Origin: Kosakonia pseudosacchari
Lineage (GTDB): Bacteria > Pseudomonadota > Gammaproteobacteria > Enterobacterales > Enterobacteriaceae
Length of the DNA: 64,000 nucleotides
Direction of reading: 5' to 3'
Assembly: GCF_900184035.1 (NCBI RefSeq)
Contig: NZ_FXWP01000013.1
Span: 62,001 to 126,000, forward strand
Both the position numbers and the translations under genes were made by a program. The notes under the pieces were generated by a model, which did no database searches, was not told the DNA's origin, and was given only the letters and a program-made list of their open reading frames with translations. Position 1 is the stretch's first letter; each line of letters begins with the position of its first letter. Of the stretch, positions 39,074-52,246 are shown piece by piece.

Positions 39074-39499
39074 ATGGCAAATTATGTGGTTAGCGTTTCA
39101 GATCAGGCGGTCGCGGCTAATTTTTTCCAGGTGGAACAAGGACTGAATGCTTTTAATGATGAAATCACCGGTATCAACGATCGTAAACCTTTGAGCGTAT
39201 TGGTTAAAGATGCAAAAACCGGTGAAGTCATTGGCGGGATGATTGGCCGTACTTCTCTGGGGTTGCTGTTTATTGATCTGGTTTATCTTCCGGAAGTGCT
39301 TCGTGGGCAACGTTTAGGCGAAACACTACTGCGGCAGTTTGAAGCGGAAGGGCGAAAGCGCGGCTGTATCTCCGGTTTCCTTTACACCATCAGTTTCCAG
39401 GCGCCAGAGTTTTATAAAAAGAATGGGTGGGAAGAGTTTGGCCGGATAGATTGCCTCCCTGAGGGAACCAGCCGGATTTTTTTGCGTAAACAACTTTAA
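39074..39499 (+). CDS. GNAT-family N-acetyltransferase
   Basis: The 141-residue protein has the GNAT core: VIGGMIGRTSLGLLFIDLVYLPEVLRGQRLGETLLRQFEAEGRKRGC, where RGQRLGE is the acetyl-CoA pyrophosphate loop, and the later FYKKNGWEEFGR. GGGGAAG precedes the start. The substrate is unknown. Confidence 0.88.
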   Translation: MANYVVSVSDQAVAANFFQVEQGLNAFNDEITGINDRKPLSVLVKDAKTGEVIGGMIGRTSLGLLFIDLVYLPEVLRGQRLGETLLRQFEAEGRKRGCISGFLYTISFQAPEFYKKNGWEEFGRIDCLPEGTSRIFLRKQL

Positions 39500-39780
39500 G
39501 AGGCTCAGGGGAATCGCCTTGCAGTTACCACGGGCATTCGCTGAATGCCTGTACAATAACCCTCTACTTTATGCTGGTTTGTGCAAACTCTACCCATTTG
39601 CTCCGCTTTAAGTCTCTTTATTAAGAAAACATTAGTTTGCGTTTTATTTAAGTATTGTTTTTGGGATACGGGTAACAAATTTTTATTAAGTAACATTGAA
39701 ATCTTTGTGGCAAAGTTTCATGTAAAATGTATTATTGATTATGGGTGCTACAGTAAATTCTTATATTCTTTTGTGAAGCA

Positions 39781-40317
39781 ATGAATAAATCTTATATTTC
39801 TGAACTGCAAAAGATGTCTCTGGTATTATTTTTAGCGAACAGGGGCGTCTGCAATATATTCGCTGATAATGAAGGAGATAAGCACACTTACAGCCGCTCT
39901 CCTTTCACGAAAGCATGGTTTTTGGATCATACTCACCGCATACACGTCCGTCATTTTGGCAGGATATGGCGGCTACTAAAAAAGCGCGATATGGAGGCGA
40001 CAAGCCGCACAGCCCTTGAAGCTTACTCGTTTTATGTCAGTGACTGCCTGCTGGAATTACAGTCTGCTCCGGTGTTAACGCTGGTTCAGGGCTGGGTGTT
40101 AATCGAGGCTTATGAGAAGTGCCTGGCCTGTAGTGATGGATGCGAACCTGCATGCTGTTTTGGCGAGCAATCGGCGCCTTCTTTGCTGGAAAAATATATA
40201 TATCAGTTGTGTTGCGAACCTGGTTTGCAATTAGAGTCCGGTCTATTAAAACAAGCCTGTTTAGCGAGTCGTAATAATTTTTATTTATTAGATAAAACGC
40301 AACAGCTTAGCGATTAA
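39781..40317 (+). CDS. Orphan protein, 178 residues, cysteine-rich segment
   Basis: The gene lies in AT-rich DNA and has no good ribosome site. The product has an N-terminal region with basic and aromatic residues (HRIHVRHFGRIWRLLKKRD) and a Cys-rich segment CLACSDGCEPACCFG near residue 115, perhaps metal-binding. There is no signal peptide or TM helix. No family recognised. Probably horizontally acquired. Confidence 0.5.
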   Translation: MNKSYISELQKMSLVLFLANRGVCNIFADNEGDKHTYSRSPFTKAWFLDHTHRIHVRHFGRIWRLLKKRDMEATSRTALEAYSFYVSDCLLELQSAPVLTLVQGWVLIEAYEKCLACSDGCEPACCFGEQSAPSLLEKYIYQLCCEPGLQLESGLLKQACLASRNNFYLLDKTQQLSD

Positions 40318-40474
40318 TTTTTGATGGCATTTATACAGGCCAAGGATTCGAATTCAATATTATTTTATTCTGCGGATTGTCAATGTTCCCGGTAAAATAT
40401 TTCCGCCGATAGCAAAAAATATATGTATAAGCCTGCAACGGATTGCACGGTTATCAGGATACTGATCACACATC

Positions 40475-40490
40475 CATGATTATCATCACA
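40475..40490. promoter_or_regulatory. Possible CRP site upstream of bglG
   Basis: CATGATTATCATCACA resembles TGTGA-N6-TCACA with a full right half and a partial left half. It lies 70 bases before the first RAT, where catabolite control of a bgl operon is expected. Confidence 0.35.
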
Positions 40491-40544
40491 GTTCCTGTTT
40501 TGAAGGCTTGAGCCGCCTTGTCCGATTCGTTATAAGGGTTCCCA

Positions 40545-40575
40545 GGGCGTAATCAGAAGAAAACTGAGCGAAACC
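40545..40575 (+). promoter_or_regulatory. RAT 1: BglG-type antiterminator RNA in the bglG leader
   Basis: The element begins GGGCGTAAT and ends AGCGAAACC, with an apical CAG/CTG stem. Its 3' end overlaps the first arm of the terminator at 40572. It matches the BglG/LicT RAT layout in which binding of dimeric antiterminator blocks terminator formation. Confidence 0.7.
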
Positions 40576-40624
40576 TGATTCCATTGCTGCTAAGTGTGGC
40601 GGTAATGGAGTCAGGTTTTTTTTT
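40572..40624 (+). terminator. Leader terminator in front of bglG
   Basis: A long stem pairs AACCTGATTCCATT (40572-40585) with AATGGAGTCAGGTT (40604-40617), followed by a nine-T run. It is mutually exclusive with RAT 1. Confidence 0.85.
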
Positions 40625-40685
40625 GCTTTTTTTCCGGGCGCTTGCTCCCGGAAAAGACATCAGGATTAACAGTGAGAAAGCTGAA

Positions 40686-42942
<2,257 letters not shown>

Positions 42943-42994
42943 TGTGAGCGCAAGAGATGCCGGATGTGGCTTACACCCATCCGGCATTTAGCGC

Positions 42995-44410
42995 TTATGG
43001 CGTCACGGTGACAATCGCGCGGCGGTAGGCGAAAAGTGGCGGCGTGCCATCATCCTGCACCTGCAAAATGATGTGGAACGGCGTCGCCGTTTTAACCTGT
43101 GGTGCGGTAAAACGGGCATTGATTGAATCACCGTTCTCCAGCGTCAGTTCTGGTGCGAAATGGATGCCCATGCTGGTCGCGGTGGGTTCTTTATACTGCC
43201 ACCAGCGGTAACTCAGGCGGTTGTTATCCGGGTCATGCGAGCCTTTCGCCGACAGCGTCACCACCTCGCCGGGCTTCACCTGCAATGTCACTATCTCCGT
43301 TCCGGGTTTACCGTTGAGCACCAACTGCGGGTTGTGGTTCGCCTTTTTCACCTCCGGGGTAATGCTCCACGCCATCCGCGCGGCAAAATCATTCTGAAAC
43401 GCTTCGCGCCAGCGCCAGATAGTGGCGCTGGCAGTGCGGCGGCTTTTGCCGTCAACGCCGGTCACGGTATCCGAGGTGCTGGTGCGCAAACCGCTGCGAC
43501 TATCAGGATTGACCGCTGCATAACGCCCACCCCAGCCGCCATACTCCGGGTGTTCCGGCGCATTCAGCCCATTATTCAATAAGTAGAGAAACGAGGGCGT
43601 ATCGCCTTCCATGGTGTACTCGATTGCCGGGTAAAGCGCACCCAGCGGGCCCCGGTTGCGTATATTTTTCGCCAGCCAGTCGTTGTTCACCTGGCGCATA
43701 TCGCCGCCTTCGGCATAACGCGACGACATGCCTGTCCAGGTGGCAATAAAGTAATCATTCCATGCATGAATACTGGTGATATAACGCAGATCCGGGAACT
43801 GCGCGCGGATCCACTCGCCGGTATTATCCTGATCGGAAATGGCATACACACGGATCTTTTTCACGAACGCCGCCACCTCTTGCGGTGAACGCGTCGCCCG
43901 CACGTCGTATAGCGCTTGCGCCAGATCGACCGCGCCGCCCCAGACATCAATCCACAACGGGCGCGCATCGTGTTTATCCACGGCGTTGATTATCAGTTGT
44001 GACGCCGGCGTGGATTTTCCCGCGCCGACATAATCCATGCCGTAACCGGCGCGACCAGCACGCACGACGTCGCGCAGCGCATCAGCGCTGGGGTAACCGT
44101 TGGCATGTTTGCGTAAATTCGGCAGCACCTGTTCATAGGCATCAATACGTTTGAGCATCATCTGCGGGTTCACTTTGTCACGCAGCCAGGTGGAGGTGGT
44201 GGCGACCAGCCCTTCGACATCAAACTCATTGCTGTACACCAAAAAACGCACCAGCGATTGCGAATCATCGGGCTCGTTGCCGATATCAGACAAAATCAGG
44301 ATGCGGGTTTTTCCGGTCACGGGTTGTTCGGTAGCGGCTTGTAGGGTAGTGCTGGCCGCGCCAAGGGAGAGCGCCAGTAAGGTGCTTAATAGCGTTTTTG
44401 GAAGTGACAT
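42995..44410 (-). CDS. Exported DUF1593 protein, nucleoside-hydrolase-like
   Basis: The protein has 471 residues from ATG 44410, with GAGGG upstream. The signal peptide is MSLPKTLLSTLLALSLGAASTTLQA. The mature N-terminal domain begins ILILSDIGNEPDDSQSLVRFL, which matches the D-x-D-x-x-x-DD calcium motif of nucleoside-hydrolase folds. From about residue 375 a beta-sandwich-like domain follows (VVTLSAKGSHDPDNNRLSYRWWQY). DUF1593 proteins are often found with polysaccharide-degrading genes. Its own leader carries a RAT-terminator on the minus strand, so it appears to belong to the beta-glucoside regulon. The substrate is unknown. Confidence 0.85.
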   Translation of the reverse strand: MSLPKTLLSTLLALSLGAASTTLQAATEQPVTGKTRILILSDIGNEPDDSQSLVRFLVYSNEFDVEGLVATTSTWLRDKVNPQMMLKRIDAYEQVLPNLRKHANGYPSADALRDVVRAGRAGYGMDYVGAGKSTPASQLIINAVDKHDARPLWIDVWGGAVDLAQALYDVRATRSPQEVAAFVKKIRVYAISDQDNTGEWIRAQFPDLRYITSIHAWNDYFIATWTGMSSRYAEGGDMRQVNNDWLAKNIRNRGPLGALYPAIEYTMEGDTPSFLYLLNNGLNAPEHPEYGGWGGRYAAVNPDSRSGLRTSTSDTVTGVDGKSRRTASATIWRWREAFQNDFAARMAWSITPEVKKANHNPQLVLNGKPGTEIVTLQVKPGEVVTLSAKGSHDPDNNRLSYRWWQYKEPTATSMGIHFAPELTLENGDSINARFTAPQVKTATPFHIILQVQDDGTPPLFAYRRAIVTVTP

Positions 44411-44429
44411 TATGTTTTTCCCTCTCTTA

Positions 44430-44482
44430 AAAAACAAAAAAACCTGCTTTCCGTTGCCTGGTGGAGCAACGGAAAGCAGGTT
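44430..44482 (-). terminator. Leader terminator in front of the DUF1593 gene
   Basis: A perfect 17-bp stem (44441-44457 with 44466-44482) and an 8-base loop is followed on the minus strand by TTTTTTGTTTTT. It lies 30 bases upstream of the start codon, so it must be overridden for expression. Confidence 0.9.
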
Positions 44483-44505
44483 TCGCCAAAGGTGATGTAA
44501 CGTCC
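44479..44505 (-). promoter_or_regulatory. RAT 4: minus-strand antiterminator RNA of the DUF1593 leader
   Basis: On the minus strand it begins GGACGTTAC and ends GGCGAAACC, nearly the same ends as RAT 3 (GGACGTTAC and GGCGAGACC). The middle is 9 bases instead of 12 or 13, so the apical stem is shorter. Its 3' end shares 4 bases with the 5' arm of the terminator. Confidence 0.65.
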
Positions 44506-44616
44506 TGTGGGCATGGTTATAAAGAGCGTCGTTCAGGTAGACAATGCATAATTTTGATAAATGTGACCGGAGTTCTGTATTTGCCTGGCTGTTCAATTCC
44601 GTGGCAACGCTATTTG

Positions 44617-44632
44617 CGTGATGATTTTCACA
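44617..44632. promoter_or_regulatory. CRP-type site between the divergent DUF1593 and bglF leaders
   Basis: CGTGATGATTTTCACA fits TGTGA-N6-TCACA with 9 of the 10 half-site positions. It lies between RAT 4 and RAT 2 and could activate both divergent transcripts when glucose is absent. Confidence 0.65.
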
Positions 44633-44692
44633 AATTGATCATTTGCGGTGGTAATTGCCTGCGCGGCTTGTTAGAAAGAGGGCGTTAGTTAA

Positions 44693-44723
44693 GGACGTCA
44701 CCAGAGAAATTCTGGGCGAGACC
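44693..44723 (+). promoter_or_regulatory. RAT 2: antiterminator RNA in the bglF leader
   Basis: The element begins GGACGTCAC and ends GGCGAGACC with an apical CAGA/TCTG stem. The final ACC is part of the terminator arm at 44721. Confidence 0.75.
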
Positions 44724-44770
44724 TGGATAAAGCAGTGTGTTTACACACTATTTTATCCAGGTTTTTTTTT
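44721..44770 (+). terminator. Leader terminator in front of bglF
   Basis: Stem ACCTGGATAAA/TTTATCCAGGT (44721-44731 with 44752-44762), enclosing a second GTGTGT/ACACAC stem, followed by nine T residues. Confidence 0.9.
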
Positions 44771-44854
44771 GCTTTTTTCCAGCTGGCCAGCGGATGCAGG
44801 CAACACCAGGGTGTCCTGATTATTACTGTCGTTTGTGAAACGGGAAGTCTCATT

Positions 44855-46741
44855 ATGAATAACAAAGTACTGGCAGAAAATATTCTGCAGCTGGTAGGTG
44901 GGGAGAGCAACGTTGCGACGCTGGTACATTGCGCGACGCGTTTACGCTTTAAAATTATCGATAGCAGTAAAGTGCGGCTGGCAGAGCTCGAAGCGCTGGA
45001 CGGCGTCATTACCGTGGTGAATGGCTCCGGCCAGTTACAGGTGGTGATTGGCAACCGCGTGCCGGACGTGTTCCGCGCGTTTGGCGCCATCTCCGGATTA
45101 CTGGAGGATGATAAAAAGAAACAACCTGCGGAACCGGCGCAAAATACAGCCTCGCTGTTAGGTCGTTTGATCGATTTGGTGGCCGGAATTTTCACGCCAT
45201 TATTAGGTGCGATGGCCGCAGCCGGTGTACTAAAAGGCGCGCTGGCGATTGTGCTGGCGGCCGGATGGCTGAGCAATAAAGAGAGCACCTATATTATTTT
45301 GCATGCCGCCTCCGACAGCCTGTTCTATTTTCTGCCGATGCTGTTAGCCATCACGTCGGCGCGCAAATTTGAAACCAATATTTTTGTTGCCGTGTCGATT
45401 GCCGGCGCACTTATTTACCCGACTATTCAAGGGCTATTTGATGGCGGCCAGCCGGTGAGCTTTTTTGGCCTGCCAGTGGTGATGATGAAATATACCGGTT
45501 CGGTGATCCCGATTATTTTCAGCGTCTGGCTGATGTCGATCATTGAGCGCTTTCTCAATCGGCATATTCATGAAAGCGTGCGCAATATTCTGACGCCGTT
45601 TTTCCTGCTGACGCTGATGGTGCCGCTTACGTTAATGACCATCGGGCCGATTGGCATTTCTATCAGTGAGTTTGTCGCGTCTTTATTTGTTTCGATTTAC
45701 GGCTTCAACCCGATTATCGCCAGTGCGCTGATGGCTGCCGCCTGGCAGGTGTTGGTGATTTTCGGCGTGCACTGGGGCTTTGTTACCGTCTTTATCAACG
45801 ACATTTCGGTAATGGGACACAGCTTTCTTAAAGCTGCCTCCAGCCCCTCGGTTTTCGCCCAGTCCGGTGCGTTGCTGGCGGTAATGCTGCGCGCGAAAGA
45901 CAAAAAGCTGAAAGCGCTGGCGGGCAGTACTTTTATCGCCTCGTTGTTCGGCATTACCGAACCGGGCGTCTACGGCGTCACCCTGAAGCTGAAAAAACCG
46001 TTTATCTGCGCGGTGATCGCGGCGGCCTTTGGCGGTGCGGTGGTGGGATATGCCAAAAGCTCGGCGATTTCAATGGGGATGCCTGGGTTGCTGACGCTGC
46101 CTATCTTCTACGGCGACGGTTTTATCGGTTTTCTTATCGGCTGTGCCGTGGCGTTTATTGGCAGCCTGGTGCTGACGCTGATCGTGGGTTTTGACGAACC
46201 TTCCGTGCAAGCGATGCCTGTCGTGTCTGCGGATGGAAAAAAGCATGCCGCGCATCAACCGGTGATGCCGAAAACCGTTGCGCTGGCACCTGAGCAGATT
46301 ACCGCGCCGGTTTCTGGCGCGGTAATTCCGCTGACAGAAGTGGATGATAAGGTCTTTTCGGCCGGTATTGTCGGGCCGGGCTTTGCCATTATTCCGGATG
46401 AGGGACGGATTTATTCTCCGGTCGACGGCCATATCGCCAGCACCTTCGCCAGCGGTCATGCCATTGGCATTCGCTCCACGGCGGGTGCGGAAATCCTGAT
46501 CCACGTCGGGATTAATACCGTGCAACTCGAGGGGCAATATTTCCATATGCAGGTGAATGAAGGCGATGAAGTCAAACAAGGCCAGCTTCTGCTGACCTTC
46601 GATCTCGATGAAATTAAACAGGCGGGTTATGACACGGTGACGCCGGTGGTCATTACCAACAGCGAAGCCTGGCGCGAATTCCACATTAGCGATAAACCCC
46701 AGTCCCGTTTTGGCGAGCCGGTAATGGCGCTATTGGTGTAA
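44855..46741 (+). CDS. bglF: Beta-glucoside PTS permease, EIIBCA (BglF-type)
   Basis: The protein has 628 residues from ATG 44855. The IIB domain comes first with the phosphorylated Cys in VHCATRLRFKI. The IIC domain follows from about residue 100 (VAGIFTPLLGAMAAAGVLKG, GITEPGVYGVTLKLKKPF). The C-terminal IIA has the active His in EILIHVGINTVQLEG. This is the complete BCA order of BglF, so no separate IIA is needed. It imports and phosphorylates beta-glucosides and, when idle, phosphorylates BglG. The order G-B(GH1)-F with its own RAT for F differs from bglGFB of E. coli. Confidence 0.94.
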   Translation: MNNKVLAENILQLVGGESNVATLVHCATRLRFKIIDSSKVRLAELEALDGVITVVNGSGQLQVVIGNRVPDVFRAFGAISGLLEDDKKKQPAEPAQNTASLLGRLIDLVAGIFTPLLGAMAAAGVLKGALAIVLAAGWLSNKESTYIILHAASDSLFYFLPMLLAITSARKFETNIFVAVSIAGALIYPTIQGLFDGGQPVSFFGLPVVMMKYTGSVIPIIFSVWLMSIIERFLNRHIHESVRNILTPFFLLTLMVPLTLMTIGPIGISISEFVASLFVSIYGFNPIIASALMAAAWQVLVIFGVHWGFVTVFINDISVMGHSFLKAASSPSVFAQSGALLAVMLRAKDKKLKALAGSTFIASLFGITEPGVYGVTLKLKKPFICAVIAAAFGGAVVGYAKSSAISMGMPGLLTLPIFYGDGFIGFLIGCAVAFIGSLVLTLIVGFDEPSVQAMPVVSADGKKHAAHQPVMPKTVALAPEQITAPVSGAVIPLTEVDDKVFSAGIVGPGFAIIPDEGRIYSPVDGHIASTFASGHAIGIRSTAGAEILIHVGINTVQLEGQYFHMQVNEGDEVKQGQLLLTFDLDEIKQAGYDTVTPVVITNSEAWREFHISDKPQSRFGEPVMALLV

Positions 46742-46818
46742 CTCTCGCGGCGAACGGGAGGTTATTTGCGGCGGGGGCGGTTGTCGCCGCAAGCTGTGAA
46801 AACGTGTTTATGCGTTAA

Positions 46819-48525
<1,707 letters not shown>

Positions 48526-48542
48526 ACAACAAAAACAGAATC

Positions 48543-48561
48543 CCCGCCGGGGCGGCGGGGA
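48543..48561. terminator. GC-rich hairpin between bglH and the H-NS paralogue
   Basis: Perfect inverted repeat CCCCGCC/GGCGGGG between the convergent genes. On the minus strand a T-rich tail (TTCTGTTTTTG) follows, so it may terminate the hns-like transcript. Confidence 0.5.
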
Positions 48562-48634
48562 ACAATAACGCATGCAGATGTTGCGTTAGAAAGCGATAAA
48601 AATGCAGGGTGGGATAAAGACAAACCCTTTATTT

Positions 48635-49039
48635 TTAGATGGCAAAATCTTCCAGTTTTTTACCATCTTCCAGTGCTTTGGCAATCACTTTCGGCGTGCG
48701 GCCCTGGCCGGTCCAGCTTTTTTCCGTGCCGTCTTCATCAATATACTTATATTTGGCAGGGCGTGGTGCACGAACAGATTTTGATTTCGTCGTTTGTCCT
48801 TTCAGCGAGGATAAAAGTTCGGTTGGATCGATACCTTCATCCAGCAGTTTTTGACGAAACGCAGCCAGCTTGGCTTCTTTCTCTTCTTGTTCTTTACGTA
48901 GAGAAGATTCTTCTTCACGACGTTCTTCAACAACAACTGACAGTTTTTCAAGCATCTCTTCAAGAGCTTCAAGGGTAAGCTCACGGGCCTGAACTCGCAG
49001 GGTGCGAATGTTATTAAGTGATTTAAGTGCTTCTGACAT
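48635..49039 (-). CDS. H-NS family nucleoid protein (H-NS/StpA paralogue)
   Basis: The 134-residue protein has the N-terminal oligomerisation helices ([47 protein letters not shown]), a linker and the C-terminal DNA-binding domain [42 protein letters not shown]. The AT-hook-like loop TGQGRTP is conserved. It differs from both H-NS and StpA and sits beside a bgl locus, so it is an extra paralogue. It should silence AT-rich DNA and heterodimerise with H-NS. Confidence 0.92.
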   Translation of the reverse strand: MSEALKSLNNIRTLRVQARELTLEALEEMLEKLSVVVEERREEESSLRKEQEEKEAKLAAFRQKLLDEGIDPTELLSSLKGQTTKSKSVRAPRPAKYKYIDEDGTEKSWTGQGRTPKVIAKALEDGKKLEDFAI

Positions 49040-49961
49040 AGCGTCACTCCGTGTGCGGAAAAATGAATAATCTATCGGAATTAATTTTTAGTGATAACGA
49101 CATAAAAATCAATACGGAATTATAGGTTTTAGCAAATATATATGTGATTGTGCAACCCTATGACTTTGGAAGTATCTTGCTCAGGGTAATTTAGTACCAA
49201 TGCGGCATTAAAAAAAGCCACAGAATTTAAGGGTTATTTTTATCGGAATCGTTAGTTAATGCCGCTTGTTCATCACGAAATAACCTATATCTTTGCATTG
49301 ACTTTCGCTTGTCAGGTGTAGATTTTTCTTAACAAGGAGTCATTACAGGTATAGCGCTTGTTTGAAACGGTAAACGTTATCGCGGAACTGGCGCGTTTTT
49401 TCTTTTGGATTTGCGTTAGCGCAAGCGGCAATTTCAGCGCGGCTAAATGCTTCATTAAACATGAACCCATATGGTTAGCTCAGGTCTTTCCACAATATGT
49501 CGCTAAGAAATTTTGTCCGCGCCAGACGCTATTGAGAATATTCTCGATTGGTAGCAGGCTCGGCACGCTCCAGTTGATATCGGAAATCATAAAAACCCAC
49601 CTTATTGACCGTCAGTTGAGGTTCCTTTTTCATACTCATCTTTTAATTACATACAGTAATAATTGCGTGGCTGGATATCGCGCGTTGTGGCGCATGCCGC
49701 GTGTCGCATAAATGATGAAGTGTCGGTTTTATCCTGTTCGCGGGTATTAAGGATATTAAACCGAAACTGCCTGGCCTTATCCCTATCCTATTTTTTAAGA
49801 CGTTCAGCCTGCGAGAAAACGCGCGGCACGATAAATTCACCGTTCAATATCACCATAGCATTGCTGCCAACCGCAGCCGCGGATACGCGTTATCGCTGAG
49901 TTGGCGCTTTTGCGTGCGAATAAGCAGATTCAGGACAACGTTGTTGCGGATTATTTCGCGG
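49040..49961. other. AT-rich gap without a supported gene
   Basis: This stretch of 920 bases contains frames of 117, 78, 67 and 65 codons, without ribosome sites. The plus frame at 49358-49711 has a segment (CVSASGNF ... LAQVFPQYVAKKF) faintly like IS110-type transposases, which might be a relic. Otherwise it holds the promoter of the H-NS paralogue. Confidence 0.3.
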
Positions 49962-50867
49962 TTATTTTCCCACCCGCTGGGGAAATATCTCCAGCAGCCA
50001 GTCAATAAACACCCGCAGACGATGCGTAACGTGGCGGTTTTGCGGATACACCACATGAAAAGGGTACGGCTCTGGCCGCCATGGCCGCAGGATCTCCACC
50101 AGCGTACCCGCTTTTAGCGCGGCACCGAGTGAATAACTGAAGGTCTGGATAATCCCCAGCCCCGCCATCCCGGCGGCGAGATGTGCGTTGCTCTCATTAA
50201 TACCAATCCGGTGCGCCACTTTGATTTCGGTTTTCTCGCCATCGCGCTCAAAACGCAACGGAAACGCTCTGCCGGTTTGCGGCGAAAGGTAGCTGACCAG
50301 CCGGTGGCCGTTTTTTAGCTCTTCCGGGTAGGCCGGTGTACCAAATGTTTTCAGATATTCCGGCGTTGCGCAGGTAATGAGCGTGGCAGAGCCAATACGG
50401 CGGGCAATCAGCGATGAGCTATCCAGTGGCCCGCCGCGGATCACGCAATCCACATTATCGCTAATCAGATCCACCGTGCGGTCGGCAACGCCTAAGTCGA
50501 GGCGAATATCCGGATAGCGCGCCAGAAAATCCGGCAGGGCAGGGATCAATACATCTTTCGCCGTAGAACCGCCAATATCGACGCGAAGCTGCCCGCCTGG
50601 CGTGCCGCGCGCGGCATTGAACGAACCATCGATATCGTCGAGATCGCGAAGTATACGGGTGGTTTTTTCATAATAGTCACGCCCTTCCGGCGTCACCATT
50701 ACGCGGCGTGTAGTGCGCTGCAATAACCGCACACCAAGATGTGCTTCCAGCTCCTGCACCAGTTTGCTCAATGTCGCGTTGGGCATCTCCAGCGAATCCG
50801 CCGCCCGGGTAAAGTTTCCCGCTTCGACCACGCGGGCGAAAGCGCGTATTGCCAGTAATTGATCCAT
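49962..50867 (-). CDS. LysR-family regulator, divergent from SDR operon
   Basis: The protein has 301 residues from ATG 50867 with GGAGGAAC upstream. HTH: MDQLLAIRAFARVVEAGNFTRAADSLEMPNATLSKLVQELEAHLGVRLLQRTTRRV, of the CrgA/PerR-like group that is usually divergent from oxidoreductase genes. The substrate domain follows (LRVDIGGSTAKDVLIPALPDFLARYPDIRLDLG). It probably controls the divergent SDR operon; the spacer of 166 bases holds both promoters. Confidence 0.9.
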   Translation of the reverse strand: MDQLLAIRAFARVVEAGNFTRAADSLEMPNATLSKLVQELEAHLGVRLLQRTTRRVMVTPEGRDYYEKTTRILRDLDDIDGSFNAARGTPGGQLRVDIGGSTAKDVLIPALPDFLARYPDIRLDLGVADRTVDLISDNVDCVIRGGPLDSSSLIARRIGSATLITCATPEYLKTFGTPAYPEELKNGHRLVSYLSPQTGRAFPLRFERDGEKTEIKVAHRIGINESNAHLAAGMAGLGIIQTFSYSLGAALKAGTLVEILRPWRPEPYPFHVVYPQNRHVTHRLRVFIDWLLEIFPQRVGK

Positions 50868-51033
50868 GCGAGTTCCTCCGTTGGTGTGCTGTTGATTATA
50901 CACAGAGGTGAATAGTCATTTTCATTTTTCGGTATTTTTCAATAAAAACGTCAAAGGTAGAGTAGCGCCATACCTGAGACGGCAAGCTGGTCTGTTGCAG
51001 GAACATCCCTTAACTGAACCGAGGAGTACAACA

Positions 51034-51783
51034 ATGAGCACACAACTGAATGGCAAAATCGCACTGGTAACTGGCGGGACAAGCGGCATTGGTCTGGCAA
51101 CCGCACAAGAGCTGGCAGAGCAGGGGGCGCGTGTCTTTATTACCGGTCGTCGCCAGGCGGAACTGGACGCAGCGGTTGAACGCATTGGTTCCAGCGCCAC
51201 CGGAATTCGCGCCGATGCGTCGGTAATGGCGGATCTCGATGCTGTCTTTGCCCAGATTGCGAAAAGCGCCGGGCGGCTCGACATCCTGTTTGCTAACGCC
51301 GGTGGCGGCGACATGATGCCGCTGGGGGCGATTACGGAAGAGCATTTCGACCGCATTTTTGCGACCAACGTGCGTGGAGTGCTGTTTACCGTGCAAAAAG
51401 CGCTCCCGCTGCTGGTGAACAACGCTTCAATCATTCTTACCGGCTCCACCACATCGGTGAAAGGCACCGCCAGTTTCAGCGTTTACAGCGCCAGTAAAGC
51501 GGCGGTTCGTAACTTTGCCCGTTCATGGGCGCTGGATCTGCAAGGGCGCGGTATCCGCGTTAACGTGGTTAGCCCGGGCCCAATCCGCACGCCAGGTTTA
51601 GGTGAACTGGTGCCGGATGAGCATCGCCAGGGCTTGTTTGACGCGCTCGCAGCCCAGGTTCCGTTGGGGCGTTTGGGTGAACCGCAAGAGATTGGCAAAG
51701 TCGTGGCGTTTCTCGCTTCGGATGCTGCCAGCTTTATCAATGGCGCTGAGCTGTTCGTCGATGGTGGCATGGCGCAAATCTAA
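51034..51783 (+). CDS. Short-chain dehydrogenase/reductase
   Basis: The protein has 249 residues from ATG 51034 (GAGGAGTAC upstream). Classical SDR: cofactor loop [11 protein letters not shown] motif (LFANAGGG), catalytic Ser in ILTGSTTS, YxxxK in VYSASKAAV, and terminal [14 protein letters not shown]. The Arg at the end of beta-2 (ITGRRQ) suggests NADP(H). Substrate unknown; the LysR divergence suggests response to a quinone or electrophile. Confidence 0.93.
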   Translation: MSTQLNGKIALVTGGTSGIGLATAQELAEQGARVFITGRRQAELDAAVERIGSSATGIRADASVMADLDAVFAQIAKSAGRLDILFANAGGGDMMPLGAITEEHFDRIFATNVRGVLFTVQKALPLLVNNASIILTGSTTSVKGTASFSVYSASKAAVRNFARSWALDLQGRGIRVNVVSPGPIRTPGLGELVPDEHRQGLFDALAAQVPLGRLGEPQEIGKVVAFLASDAASFINGAELFVDGGMAQI

Positions 51784-51837
51784 TTCACCACACCGGGCCG
51801 GCCGTCTCTGCGCCAGCCCGCACCGCAGGAGCAGAAC

Positions 51838-52203
51838 ATGCACACTTCCGCGCTTTTGGTCGCTCAGCATCTGATCGACAAGCATTTTGCTATCTGGAAT
51901 GGCGCACGCCCTGAACAATCGATCGCCACATTTTCGGCGGTCTATGCCGACGATTTTTTCGTTGCCGATTACGCCGATGTGGCAACCGGGCTTCAGAATG
52001 TCGCGGCACTGATTTCTCGCGTGCAGCGTGAGCATCCCGGTTTTTCGTTCACACCCGATCCGGTGACGTGGAACCACGGTTTAGGACGTGTTACCTGGGG
52101 ATATGGCCCGCACGAGAAGCCGAACCTGATACGCGGCGAGGATATTTTCACCGTGCGCGATGGCAGACTTGCCAGCCTTTGGGTATTTATCAACACGCCG
52201 TAA
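51838..52203 (+). CDS. NTF2-like (SnoaL/DUF4440-type) protein
   Basis: The 121-residue protein has the NTF2 fold pattern: a helical start (LIDKHFAIWNGARPEQSIATFSAVYADDFFVADY), then beta strands ending LASLWVFINTP. GCAGGAGCAG lies upstream. It follows the SDR gene by 54 bases and is probably cotranscribed. Function unknown. Confidence 0.8.
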   Translation: MHTSALLVAQHLIDKHFAIWNGARPEQSIATFSAVYADDFFVADYADVATGLQNVAALISRVQREHPGFSFTPDPVTWNHGLGRVTWGYGPHEKPNLIRGEDIFTVRDGRLASLWVFINTP

Positions 52204-52246
52204 TGGTCGGCAAGCCGTATCATTCATTTCCCACTGAGGAACCATT

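Noticed and set aside
27214-40317. Integrated prophage or island with attR downstream of argU
   Set aside because: No integrase, no repeat of the tRNA 3' end and no phage structural genes were seen; kept only as a hypothesis under argU.
49358-49711. 117-codon frame with faint IS110 transposase resemblance
   Set aside because: Similarity is limited to a few residues, no DEDD motif or IS ends are visible, and there is no ribosome site.
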